From Pilatotrama ljubarskyi (taxonomy: Eukaryota; Basidiomycota; Agaricomycetes; Polyporales; Polyporaceae): a stretch of 28,697 nt of DNA. The notes below the pieces were generated by a model. The model ran no database searches. It saw only the letters and a program-made list of their open reading frames with translations, and had not been told where the DNA came from. The stretch lies in contig MU277778.1 in assembly GCA_022385805.1 (NCBI GenBank), positions 44,563-73,259 on the forward strand, in the 5' to 3' direction. Of the stretch, positions 19,023-28,697 are shown one piece after another; position 1 is the first letter of the stretch; every line of letters starts with the position of its first letter. The position numbers and the translations under genes are program-made.

Positions 19023-20355
19023 ATGTTCACCGGCAACGGCATCAAAATCTTCACTGGTGCGTACGGTACGACGACTTCAGTATTCGCTCCGCTCACTGGC
19101 CGTCATCGCAGGCACGAGCCACCCTGAGCTGGCAGAAATCATCACCAGACGGTGCAGATATACCCCTCCGACCTGCCAAAGCTCAAGGTCCTGACCATCC
19201 TCCCTCAGACTCGGCGTCTCCCTAGGCAAGGCCGACGTGACGAAGAGCGGGGTCGGTGAGACCCATGTGCGCATCACCGAATCCGTCCGCGAGGACGACG
19301 TGTATATCATCAACACCGGGTGTGGCGAGATCAACACGGCCCTCATGGAGGTCTGCATAATGATCCACGCCTGTAAAATCGCGAGCGCGAAGCGCATCAC
19401 CGCAGTCCTCCCCCTCTTCCCCTACGCCCGGCAGGACAAGAAGGACAAGAGTCGCGCACCCATCACCGCGAAGCTGGTGGCGAACATGCTTCAAAAGTCG
19501 GGCTGCGACCATGTCATCGTGAGTGTCACCGCTCCAACCGCCGTCCGCAACCGCGTTCTGACGGGTACCCCGGCGCTCGCCTCGGGACGCGACGCCGCAG
19601 ACGATGGACTTGCACGCCTCACAAATACAGGGATTCTTTGACGTACCTGTAGACAAGTGGGTGTTTCATCACTCATGAGACTTGAACGAACGCTCACCAA
19701 TTCTCACGACGTTCAGCGTAAGTGATGACCGCTCTCAATGTCCTATTGCTGTTCACACGTGCCCCTGCTATTAGCTTTACGCGGAACCTTCTGCCATCCA
19801 GTACATCCGCACTCACTTCGACCTGTCCGACATCGTCATCGTTTCACCAGATGCTGGGGGTGCAAAACGGTCAGATACAATACCCGCTTGAGAGCAACAG
19901 CAGACTCACATGGCATGATCGCGTCCAGAGCGACATCTATGGCCGATCGGTTAGGCGTCGACTTCGCGTTGTTCCACAAGGAACGGAAGAAAGCAAACGA
20001 AGTGTCCCGGATGGTCCTCGTTGGGCACGTCAAGGGCAAGATCGCAGTTTTGGTCGACGACATGGCAGATACCTGCGGCACGCTCTGTCTCGCCGCTGAA
20101 CACTTGTCCGAAGCGGGGGCGTCGAAGGTATACGCGATGGTCACGCACGGCATCTTGAGCGGCAACGCGCTCAAGAACGTGGAGCAATCTGCGCTGGAGA
20201 AGCTCATTGTGACGAACACCCTGCCGCAAGCGGAGAACGTCGCGCGGTGCGAGAAGATTGAGGTCATTGACATCGGCAATGTGCTTGCGGAGGTGATTCG
20301 ACGCAGTCATTACGGGGAAAGCGTGTCAAAGCTCTTCGATGAGGTGCCGTACTAG
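19023..20355 (+). CDS. PRS: Ribose-phosphate pyrophosphokinase (PRPP synthetase), 320 aa, seven exons
   Basis: Catalyses transfer of pyrophosphate from ATP to ribose 5-phosphate to make PRPP for purine, pyrimidine, histidine, tryptophan and NAD synthesis in the cytosol. Proposed exons: 19023-19056, 19112-19151, 19209-19518, 19601-19656, 19717, 19775-19869, 19929-20355. The family signatures are present in order: [70 protein letters not shown], the PRPP-binding loop [13 protein letters not shown], and [13 protein letters not shown] at the end. The predicted length equals the usual family length. The usual FSNGET near the start reads SGVGET here. Restoring VDNLYAEP requires a one-nucleotide exon at 19717. 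Fungi carry several PRS paralogues acting in complexes, and I cannot tell which one this is. The transposon ends 309 bp upstream. Confidence 0.95.
19717..19717 (+). other. Candidate single-nucleotide exon in PRPP synthetase
   Basis: Exon 4 ends in phase 2 with AA before GTGGGT at 19657, and the next coding exon begins CTTTACGCGG at 19775. One extra base is needed to give Asn-Leu-Tyr-Ala-Glu. A lone C at 19717 is flanked by TTCAG on the left and GTAAGT on the right. This gives introns of 60 bp and 57 bp, both normal for this gene, and the conserved VDNLYAEP. Confidence 0.7.
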
Positions 20356-21960
20356 TGCCCCAGGGAACATGGACGCGCAGGCATGTACGGGCGGGCGCGG
20401 GGATCAGTATCGGCGGCCGGTGCGTTGGTTGATAGGATATAGATGCGCGGGACATGTACAATGTACTTGAAGCTAATTCGACGTCAGTGGACAGTGGACG
20501 AGGGATCTGTCAAGGCTCTGTGCGCGTAAGATGCATTGACTGTTATACAGAGGGATCGGCCTCGAGGCTGGGGATCTTTGACAGCATCATACATGGTTGA
20601 CAAGTGTTCTCGCGGGGGCTCGACGAGGCAGAGGGATGTGTCATGCAGACGCGATCAATGTCCTGCAGGCGCCGAGATGGGGGGCCGTGAGGAAAGTCTT
20701 GTGTTGGGAAGAGCAGAGAAGCAGCCGGAGCGGGACATCACCCGCGCTGATCGCGGCGAAATCTGGCCTGCGTGCTGACAGCTGGGAGACCGCAGACAAG
20801 ACGAATCAGCTGGCTGCCGCGGCCCGCTTTGTTGGGGATCGACGCCGGCACGATATCGAGGTGCGACGGCGTGAGCGGGGGTGGAGAACAGGGTGCATTG
20901 CAGGCGGGGCGGGGCGGGGACGGTGACGAGGTGGCTGAGGGGAAGTGGGCCGGAAGCTGGAGCACACGTCAGGAAGAGGGATGGCCGAAAGCGAAGGCGC
21001 AGAACGGCTCGAAGGCGTCCTTGTCCACGCGCACGCGGCTTCTCGTCCCATCAACAACCTACCCAATCAGCCCATCAGACTCACGGAGTGAATGGTCTCT
21101 GTGGCGTTAGCGGGGAGGCCGTTGCGTCTTCTGCTTCCTGCCGTGGCACCCCGAGGTCCTGCCTCGGCATGGCCGCCGCTCGTTTGCACGGTCGAGGCTA
21201 GCGAGCATGACGCGGTGGGCGACCGCTACTACGACGCGGGCGCAGAGGAGCGATTGCATAGCGTGCAGCGTTGCCGGCGGCACATGCATACGGGGCGCCA
21301 CAAGGTATGCATGCAAAGGAGTGGGCGGCCGACGAGGGCAGATGATAACCGAGGCGAGCAATAAATGCGATCGAGTTTGATTGGGAGAACTGAGAAAAAG
21401 ACGTCGGATCTCCGGAAATTCTGGTTGGATACACAGCCTTGGTGCCGGCGGGCGGGACGAGCGAAGGGGAGGACGGCGGGTAGCGCGGGGGAGTAGGTTG
21501 AGCCATGCCTTTCAGAGGGAGTCGAGCGCACGCGGGCGAGGGCCGCGGGACTGGAATGGGAGGATACCGGCCAGGAAAGGAAAGGCGGGCGCATTTCGGG
21601 ACCGATTGGAAGGTAAATAAAGGAAAAATAAAATAAAATAAAATCAAGATGGGGAGCCTGGCTTGTTTCTGTTTCTGTTCTGTTTCTCGCCTTCCGCGCG
21701 AGAGACTGAGAGCGTCCGGCGCTAGTGGCCGTCTCAGCGACTGAGAGCTCTCTCCCTGCCATCCTCTTCCCCTCCGTTCTCTCTTCCGTCTCTCCCTCCA
21801 CCCCCTCCCCCCCCCCCCCCCCCCCCCCCCCCGCCACGCTCGCACGCTTGCCCTGCCCTCCTTTCCTCCCTATCTTTATTCCCTCCATCCATGCGCTCTG
21901 TCCTCTCCTTGCGCTTCCTCTAATCCCTCATCCTCGGGCGATGCGAGCTACACCCATATC
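20356..21960. other. 1.6-kb intergenic/upstream region of the kinase gene
   Basis: No gene is supported. The open frames here are low-complexity and conflict with each other. The region contains an A-rich tract with AAAAT repeats at about 21621-21644, TTTCTG repeats at about 21665-21688, and a CT-rich leader with a 26-nt C run. The last 350 bp probably form promoter and 5' leader of the kinase. Confidence 0.55.
21807..21832 (+). repeat. Poly-C run (26 nt)
   Basis: Uninterrupted C from 21807 to 21832 within a pyrimidine-rich tract, about 130 bp upstream of the kinase start codon. Exact length may be affected by sequencing error. Confidence 0.9.
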
Positions 21961-24900
21961 ATGTACACAAACCATGTCCACCAAGGTCATAATCCCGCCG
22001 TCTCCCTCCACAACCCATACCCGCACCACATGCCCAACGGCCACGCTCACCCGCCCCATCCTCCAAACCCCCCACAGCACCCGCCCCCCTCAAACCACCG
22101 CGCGCAAGCACAGGCGCCGAAGGAGCGCATCACAGTTCAGGCCGTCCCCTCAGTCACGGTGCAGAACAACGAACTCGTCGTCGGTGACTCCAAGAGCAGT
22201 CAGTATCCGCTCCCATATGCTTCTTCTGCCCTCCCCGGCTCCTTGGTGCGTTCGTTCGTGTGCTGATCGTCGGCACTTCATTTCCAGGCTCCACGCGATC
22301 GTACACGCCGCTCAAGGTGGTCGGAGATGGGTCGTTTGGAACGGTATGGTTGTGCGATTGGCATGGGACGCTACCGCCCAATACACCCGTGTCTGCCATG
22401 CAATGCGGTCCTGGGGCGAGGCCCGAATATGCGGGCAAGAGACTGGTCGCCGTCAAGAGGATGAAAAAGACCTGGGAGGGCGGCTGGGACGAGTGCAAGA
22501 AGCTCAAGGAGCTCGAGGTGCGTCCCCTTCCTTCTTCGCGCCACGGCGATCATCCAACGCCGCCTCCCATAGTCATTACGCGCAATACCGTACCACCCCA
22601 ACATCATTCCGCTCTACGACTTCTTCCTCCTCCCCGACACGAAAGAGCTCTACTTTGTATTCGAATCCATGGAGGGGAACCTATACCAACTCATCAAGAC
22701 CCGCAAAGGTAAGCCTTTGGCGGGCGGTCTCGTCTCCTCCATATTTCGCCAGGTCGTCTCCGGACTCCACCACATACACGAATCTGGGTACTTTCATCGC
22801 GACATGAAGCCGGAGAATCTTCTGGTCACCACGACGGGCCTGTACGACTACCGCCCGGTCTCCCCATATGCAACTCCGGATTCGCCGCCGGAGAGTGACG
22901 TAGTCGTCATCATCAAGCTCGCGGACTTCGGTCTCGCCCGAGAGACAAAGAGCGAGCCCCCATACACGGAGTACGTGTCAACACGATGGTATCGCGCACC
23001 AGAGGTCCTCTTGAAGAGCCGAGACTACTCCAACCCGGTCGACATGTGGGCGCTTGGGACGATCATGGCCGAGTTGGTGAACCTTAGACCCTTGTTTCCC
23101 GGACAGGGAGAGGTCGATCAAGTTGCCCGAATATGCGAGCTTCTGGGCGATCCATGCAGGGACTATGGCTGCGATGAGCGAGGGAAGCCCATCGGAGGCG
23201 GGAAGTGGCCCAGAGGGGTTAAGATGGCGCGTGCAGTAGGATTTCAGTTTCCAGAGGTGCGCATTTAGTCCACTTTCTCGGTCGATACCCGCTTAATCTC
23301 TCTCCAGATCCCGCCCAGAGACATTCGCGCCCTATTTGATCGCTCAGTACCAGCCTCACTGGTCGAGTGCATTGCCGACTTGCTTAAGTACGACCCCGAC
23401 TTGCGCCTCACGAGCAAGCAATGCCTCGAACACCAGTACCTGTTGGAGACGACGCCTCTCAACAACCCTCCAGGTCCGCCTGGCGTCCCCTCGGGCGTGG
23501 TCACCAACGGGAATGGTACGTATGGCCGGTCGTCGCAACGAAATGGCGCTTCCCCTGCGCGATCGTTGCCCTCCGTCCCTCCTCGAAGCATGCCTCCATC
23601 GCATTCGCACAACTCGCTTCCAGGAAGACCGGAGTTCGAACCCCACCCTCCCGCAGCAACGGTACAGATTCCAGACGCCTCGTCTTCCCATCGCTCGTCC
23701 TTTTACCAGTCGAGGAGTCGTACTACTTCCGAGACGAGAGGCGTCGCTCCGTACCCGCAGGACGCGGTGCACAATGTCCGGTTGCCGCACGGTATTTCTC
23801 CCGTTCAGTCCCAGGCGCCTTCCGATTACTCGAACGGATGGCCATCGTATGCTTCGGATTCTCAAGGACACTGGGACGCCATGGATATCTCGCCACAGGT
23901 GGAGATACCTCCGGATGGCTTCCCGCAATCGATGGATATCCAGACCTCTCCTATGGTCCGCGAGCATCCTGCGCGGCCACAAGTCGAGGACCCTATTCAC
24001 GAGGGGACCAATGGACACATACAGGAGATCACGCACCAGCAGACCTCGAGCAAGCTCGGCAAGTTCAGCTTCGCGAAGAAGACGAGCAAGTGGGGTCTGG
24101 GAGGCATGTTTGGACACGGCGACAAGGGGTCACAAGCCCTTCCTCCGGTGCAGGAGATCCCTGTCTGCTCCGCCGGTTCAACACCGTCGCTCAAGCGCAC
24201 GCAGTCCTCCAGCACGGACAGCCGCTCGCTCTCGGAACTCTCCCCCATGCAGGACGCGCCTCGGGTCATCCTGGATCCCAAGCAGCGGAAGAAGGAAGCG
24301 GCACGCATGCAGCGAGATGCGGAGAAGCAGCGGCGCTTACTCGCAGAGAAAATGCAGAAGGAGCAAGCCCGGGCGGTCATGGAGAAGAGCAAGCGCATCC
24401 GCGACTCGTCTGGCGACTTCGAGTGGCGGAGCACCCATGCGGTGGCACTGCTGCATGGCTCCGGGCAGACGTACACCCAGCAGGTGCGACAAGGCAAGCA
24501 GCCAGCGGCGGCGGGGCCTATTCGGCAGGCGCAGAGTCACGGCGTCTCCTCGTTCAGCGCCGCAGGCGGGAACTTTGCGAGTCCGGTCGAGTCGCACCCA
24601 CACGGAGATTGGCGGCGAGACGAACGCGTGCCCAAGGCGCGGCGAAGGGACTTTGACGACGACCATTCAATGTCGTCAACGGACCTCCCGAGCGGCGTGT
24701 CTGTCATCTCCTTCGCGACGGTGGACAGCGATCCTGGCCCGGCGCGCCTACGACATCGACCGAGCGCGCTCGGTATCAGTCGCATGACCTCGATGTCGTC
24801 GCTCGGGACGACGCTCTCGGACGAGTTTTCGCCGCACGCGCGCTCGTCGACGTCACTCGCCATGGAGCAGCAGTTCGCGAACGACTTCCATTTGCGGGCG

Positions 24901-25393
24901 TCGGTCGACTCCTCGTCTCTTTCGGACTGTGGGTCGCCAGCTGTTGCGCCGATGCACATGCTCTCGCTATCGTCGCCTATACCATGGGCGCATCAGGAGA
25001 ACGGACAGTCGGGGATGGAAAACGGGAGCGAGCGGCCATCATTGAACATCCCGCCGCAGCCGAAGCATCCCACCAGCTTCCAGCCGCAGGGTCCGCTCAG
25101 TCCATATGAGCATAGTCAAGGGAACGGGCTCCGCTATCCGTCGAGTCCTGGAGTAGCACCGAAGTCTGCCATCAACCCTATGTTCAAAGTGGTGAGTTTC
25201 ATGCGCATCTGTTCGCGACGAGAACGCTGACCGCTCATGTGTGCGATAGCCTCCAATATCGACGACGATCATCGCACGGCCAGGCTCGCTACCGCCTTTC
25301 GCCCAACTGGAAGCTGTAGCGGAAGGCGAGTACCCGCCACTGTCGCCGATGTCGTTTACGAGTCCGGAAGACATCGTGAACGACTTCAGCTAA
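21961..25393 (+). CDS. Ime2/Crk1/MAK-like serine/threonine protein kinase (five exons, 1059 aa)
   Basis: Exons 21961-22198, 22288-22517, 22573-23256, 23308-25191 and 25250-25393 join by GT-AG introns of 51-89 bp into one open frame. Residues 1-80 are His/Pro-rich. The kinase domain spans about 86-445. It has the glycine loop GDGSFGTV (92-99), VAVK with Lys136, HRDMKPEN with Asp233, DFGLAR with Asp274, and a TEY activation motif (288-290) before STRWYRAPE. About 25 extra Pro/Ser-rich residues lie between the catalytic loop and DFG. The TxY lip and CMGC features place it with the RCK/MAK/Ime2 group, which includes Crk1 of Ustilago, a regulator of morphogenesis and mating; members are usually activated on the TxY. 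The long tail contains KFSFAKKTSKWGLGGMFGHG, a basic coiled coil (KQRKKEAARMQRDAEKQRR) and low-complexity Ser/Pro sequence. It is convergent with nothing visible downstream. Confidence 0.9.
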
Positions 25394-26340
25394 CCCTCGT
25401 GGTGCCGCGCTCCCGGTTCCCCCACTCCTTGCTGCCGTCTCCACACATCCTCATCGGTCTCTCTGCTGTACATCCTGGGTCGCCTGTCGCATATCACGCT
25501 CGTTCTTGGTTCCTATTTAACGCTCCCGCTCCCGCACCTGCTCTCATCTCCTTCTTTGCATGCGCCGTCGTTGCATTGTACTCCGCACCGTCCCCGGTCT
25601 CTTTCTTCCACACATCCATGTCGCCTCTCTTTCCCTCTCATCGACATGCATACACTCACGCATCACCCACCATCCGCTCGTGCATACTGGTTTGTTCGTA
25701 CTTATCTGTTGCATTCGTTCGTCGTTCCTTGGACATCCTTGTAGTTTCAGGACCCCGTCATACGCCACCTCTTTGGAATGCCGTATCCGCACCCGCACCC
25801 GCGCAAGCCATGGACCGCTGGCCGTCGACACCTGACCCGCAAGTGCGGGTGCGCTGGGCTCCCCACACACTCGCTCACTCAATTCCCATCCTCCCTCTCA
25901 ACCCTCCATATCTTCGTGCATACCGCGCCGTCTCTCCCTATTCATCTTCACGGTACATTATAATTCGTCCCTATTCTCCCGACGCGCGAGCCCCAGAGGG
26001 GCCGCCGTCGCGTGCGCGGCTGCATCGCATCGATCGCATATTGCCCGCCCCGCCTTCGACGGGCGTGGCCTTACCAATCACTTATCCATACCTAGACTAC
26101 ATTTCAAGTGTATTTGTACTACCTCGTGGTCGGCAGAAAGGAACTTAAACACCTCATCGCGGACAGGTCTTGTGAGATATCGCTGCAGGAAGCGTCGCAA
26201 ATTTCCAGGGCTATTCGGGGCATGAGTGTGCATTCTAAGCGCATTCTCCTTCCGAAACGTGCAAGGGCCGGTCTCAGCTGGGCACGAGAATGCAGCGCGC
26301 GGAAAACGAGCGTGTGCGTACGAGCCCAACGCACACAGCG
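25394..26340. other. 3' flank of kinase, pyrimidine-rich, no gene supported
   Basis: Follows the TAA at 25391-25393. The sequence is strongly C/T-rich with many CCCTC and CTCTC words and repeated CCCGCAC-like words near 25785-25800. One 303-codon frame crosses it but overlaps the last kinase exon out of frame and is low-complexity. Part is probably 3' UTR. Confidence 0.5.
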
Positions 26341-26970
26341 GGCAAAACCCAATGTTTTGGTCCAAAACATCGTGAAAACATTGAAATAACTGAAATAAGA
26401 GTTTCGGCATGATTTGGGGCGGAACTTGGGGAAAACATGAGTAAATCATTTTGAATGTTTGCTTGATGTTCGTACTATGGTACACGCCGAAACACGATGA
26501 AGACATTGAATATGTCCTTACAATGACATCTCAATGTTCCGGAGAAGGAACATCCAGGAGACATTCGACATGTTTTCAAGGTGTATCACCGCTAACCATG
26601 CTCTAAACATTGTGAAACCATTGTGAACGTCCCGGATGTTTTCAGCATGTTTCGATGCGAGACATTTTGTATGCTTTCACAATGTCTATCCATTGTCCTC
26701 AGCCCAAACATTCTGATACCTTTTAGTATGCATTCACGTTGGTTTCTGCATGACCTGCGTTCGAAACATTGGGCTAACGTTCATGTAGGTTTTCGAATGG
26801 TTCCGACCGGACCATGGGAAGAATTATCGAATACCATTTCGAATGTCCAACCAATGTTTTCTCAATGTCCCGAGCATGGACATCTTAGTCAGATTGTTTC
26901 AGTTTTCCCGATGTTACTCGCATGTTTGGACCCCAAACATGAGATACAAACCATTTTGAATTTTCAGAGA
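26341..26970. repeat. AACATTG/CAATGTT motif-dense region
   Basis: About 630 bp, visibly more AT-rich than its surroundings. AAACATTG, GACATT, CAATGTT, CAATGTCC, GATGTT and CATGTTT recur every 15-40 bp in both orientations. It is bracketed by the palindromes ATGTTTTGG-T-CCAAAACAT (26352-26370) and CATGTTTGG-ACC-CCAAACATG (26921-26941). It resembles the subterminal repeats of a DNA transposon or a non-autonomous derivative. No transposase is associated within the window. Confidence 0.6.
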
Positions 26971-28697
26971 CATGACGTGACAGAATCATACACGACTCTG
27001 GCCGGGATTCGTGCAGGATTCCAAAGACGAATCGCAGATGAGTTCGCTATATTCGGATACGAAACCATATGGGCGAGGCGTGCCATACACACATAGGGGC
27101 CAGGTATCGGGTTGACCTTCGCGGTGGCCGATTGACATCAGTTCTCGGAGCAAAGCGCAAGATCGTCTTGCACACTCGCGCCGCTTCACTGGCACAGGGG
27201 CAGCTCTGCTTAAGAGTCACCCTCTCGCTCTCAGCTCTGAGAAGGAGCGGTGCGCATGAGTTTAGAGGGACCTCGGTCTCTAAAGGCTAAGCATGATGTC
27301 CACGCCGTGGCTACTGTGACACGCCCTGTGAGAGGAATAAGTACGAGAGAGAAGACGGCTGACCTTACCGCGTGTACGGCGGAAGGGCACGAAGCCGAGT
27401 CTCCTTGGACTCCGCGTTCTTCCTGCGTCCTGCTTGAAGCGCTTGGCGATGTTCGGGAGCGCAGCGTCCCACTTGGACTCCAGGGGGGTCGTACGGCTGC
27501 ATATGCACACTCCGAGCCTGGAGCTCGGTGAGCCGCTGGGACTGCTTCAACTCACGGAATGCCTGTACGCGCTGCCTTCTGGCAGTGGGTCAGTGCGCGT
27601 CGGATATAAAGCGATGCTCACCTGTTCTACATGCGTCCATTCTTACTGTCTGGCTTTGGAATGACCGGGTCAGGATTGGAATCAATACAGACGCGTGACA
27701 GACACCACCTCGACCTCGCAACCAACCTGGAGCTCCGGGCGACGTTGGAAGTCCCTGTTCTGCTTGCGACTAGCCTTGGCTTTTCTGATGATGACGCACT
27801 GCTGTTGGACTTCGAGACTACAGCCGGTCGATCCGCTATCCCACGCGTGAGATGAGGTAGTCACGGACGCTTCTGGTGAAAACTCGCATTAAAGGACACA
27901 TACGCGCGATCGGCACGGTCAAGAGGGAAGATCTATCACAGCACAGGCTTTCTAGGCATCGACTTGGGCGGGCGGGGGTAGGGAGCAGAGGGGGCGACAG
28001 GAATCCTGTACGACTCATACGGGAATCCTGAGAGATTCCACACATCGAAGGCTATAAGCATAGGTTCCTGACAACCCGACGCACACCGATGGCATGACGT
28101 ACTTCGCACATATTTTCTGCGAATAATGCACGGTCAGAACGAGACCAGCCCGCATAGATCGCACGCGGATCTTCCATAGTCATCACTCCCAGATGGCCTG
28201 GGTGACCCACCAGTGGACCTCGCTCAAACCGATACCAGACTCTCGCACAGGTTTGGATTTGCGCGCAATCTTGATATAGGCGAATCGTGCGGCAACTGGA
28301 CTGGGTGGCAATGGTTGACACCGTCGAATTGGATCCCTACTTCAAGATTATTCCGCGTAGACGCAGGTCGCGGTACCTGTCAGCATCCAGGGAGATGAAG
28401 AAGGCATGCCTTGACGTGTTGTCGGAACGACGAACTATGGCCTGAAAACAGTGCCAGAGGTTTTGAGAAGCGAGGAGCCGAGTGCACGGAGAGCATACCT
28501 GGATAGTCAGTAAGTCCTTGCAACGCTCGTACAATACCGACCGACCACTTGGGAGGCATAACTTTGGTGAACTCGGCCACGACGTTGCTATGCGACGTCT
28601 CGTTTGGGATCTCTGAATGCTGAGTGCGTACCCTCCGCTGAGCAAAGAACAACGTCCTGTTGCGGAGTGTGGCCGGTGCTTTTTGGCTTGCTCCTGT
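26971..28697. other. Right-end region, no confident gene; possible decayed minus-strand exons
   Basis: Several short minus-strand frames look coding in composition but do not join into one gene with standard splice sites. The best is an exon-like stretch at 27578-27369. A second lies around 27820-27735 (VQQQCVIIRKAKASRKQNRDF). Further frames at 28650-28340 and 28321-28052 lack recognisable motifs. There is also a small inverted repeat TTTAGAG...CTCTAAA near 27260-27285. It could be a degraded gene, a multi-exon gene that I could not assemble, or repeat-derived sequence. Confidence 0.35.
27369..27578 (-). pseudogene. Exon-like fragment, unidentified
   Basis: A 70-codon open stretch bounded by a plausible acceptor (CACTGACCCACTGCCAG) and donor (GTAAGGTCAG) on the minus strand. 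It encodes a Gln/Arg/Glu-rich segment with FRELKQSQRLTELQAR and KNAESKETRLRALPPYTR. Joining it to the upstream candidate in any frame that I tried hits a stop, so the gene is broken or the model is wrong. I do not recognise the family. Confidence 0.3.

Noticed and set aside
19717..19750. Alternative 34-nt exon in the PRPP synthetase gene
   Set aside because: It keeps the frame but inserts 11 residues into the conserved VDNLYAEP motif and leaves a 24-nt intron, too short to splice.
21198..21888. Minus-strand frames of 215 and 219 codons with poly-Gly
   Set aside because: The glycine run is simply the reverse of the poly-C tract, and the two frames contradict each other.
23336..24787. Open frames of 483 and 411 codons on the plus strand
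   Set aside because: They lie inside kinase exon 4 in other frames; GC-rich sequence keeps them open. The kinase frame shows the conserved motifs.
25237..26148. 303-codon plus-strand frame after the kinase
   Set aside because: It overlaps the final kinase exon out of frame, is low-complexity pyrimidine-rich sequence and shows no domain.
1..28697. CRISPR array, rRNA or tRNA genes
   Set aside because: The repeated sequences are tandem or palindromic eukaryotic repeats without unique spacers. I recognised no rRNA or tRNA by eye.

Overview
The window looks like genomic DNA of a filamentous basidiomycete, probably an agaricomycete of the polypore type. That is an inference from three things: many 48-65 bp GT-AG introns, fairly GC-rich coding sequence, and protein families typical of that group (Plavaka/Tnp2-type CACTA transposase, tail-anchored WD40-like protein, Ime2/Crk1-like kinase). 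No database search was possible.

Positions 1-18713 form one very large DNA transposon. It starts CACGAGGGG and ends CCCCTCGTG, and its outer 955 bp are an apparently perfect terminal inverted repeat (1-955 against 17759-18713, x pairing with 18714-x). Inside each terminus lie a CCGGAAT/ATTCCGG zone and then a dense GAGCTC zone with a 49-bp tandem repeat. The element carries an intact-looking six-exon CACTA-superfamily transposase (minus, 5618 to 1242). It also carries six other genes with open spliced frames: a small coiled-coil protein with C-terminal hydrophobic segments (minus), an LRR-like protein (minus), a WD40-like protein ending in a transmembrane tail (plus), an N-terminally anchored Ser-rich protein (plus), a SUN-domain membrane protein (plus), and a long coiled-coil protein with a C-terminal conserved region beside the right terminus (plus). 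The two arms are transcribed divergently from about 8.2-8.7 kb.

From 18714 onward the sequence is host chromosome. The right end of the element lies 309 bp upstream of the start codon of ribose-phosphate pyrophosphokinase (19023-20355). The reading frame of that gene is best explained by seven exons, one of them a single nucleotide. Next, behind a 1.6 kb upstream region with a 26-nt C run, comes a five-exon Ime2/Crk1/MAK-like protein kinase (21961-25393). The last 3.3 kb holds no confident gene but contains an unusual block (26341-26970) packed with AACATTG/CAATGTT motifs in both orientations, bracketed by two near-identical palindromes.

The most interesting object is the giant element. It combines a transposase, a possible TnpA-like subterminal-binding partner, and cargo made of a SUN-domain protein plus two proteins with C-terminal hydrophobic tails. 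A nuclear-envelope (LINC-like) role for the cargo is speculation, but it is testable.
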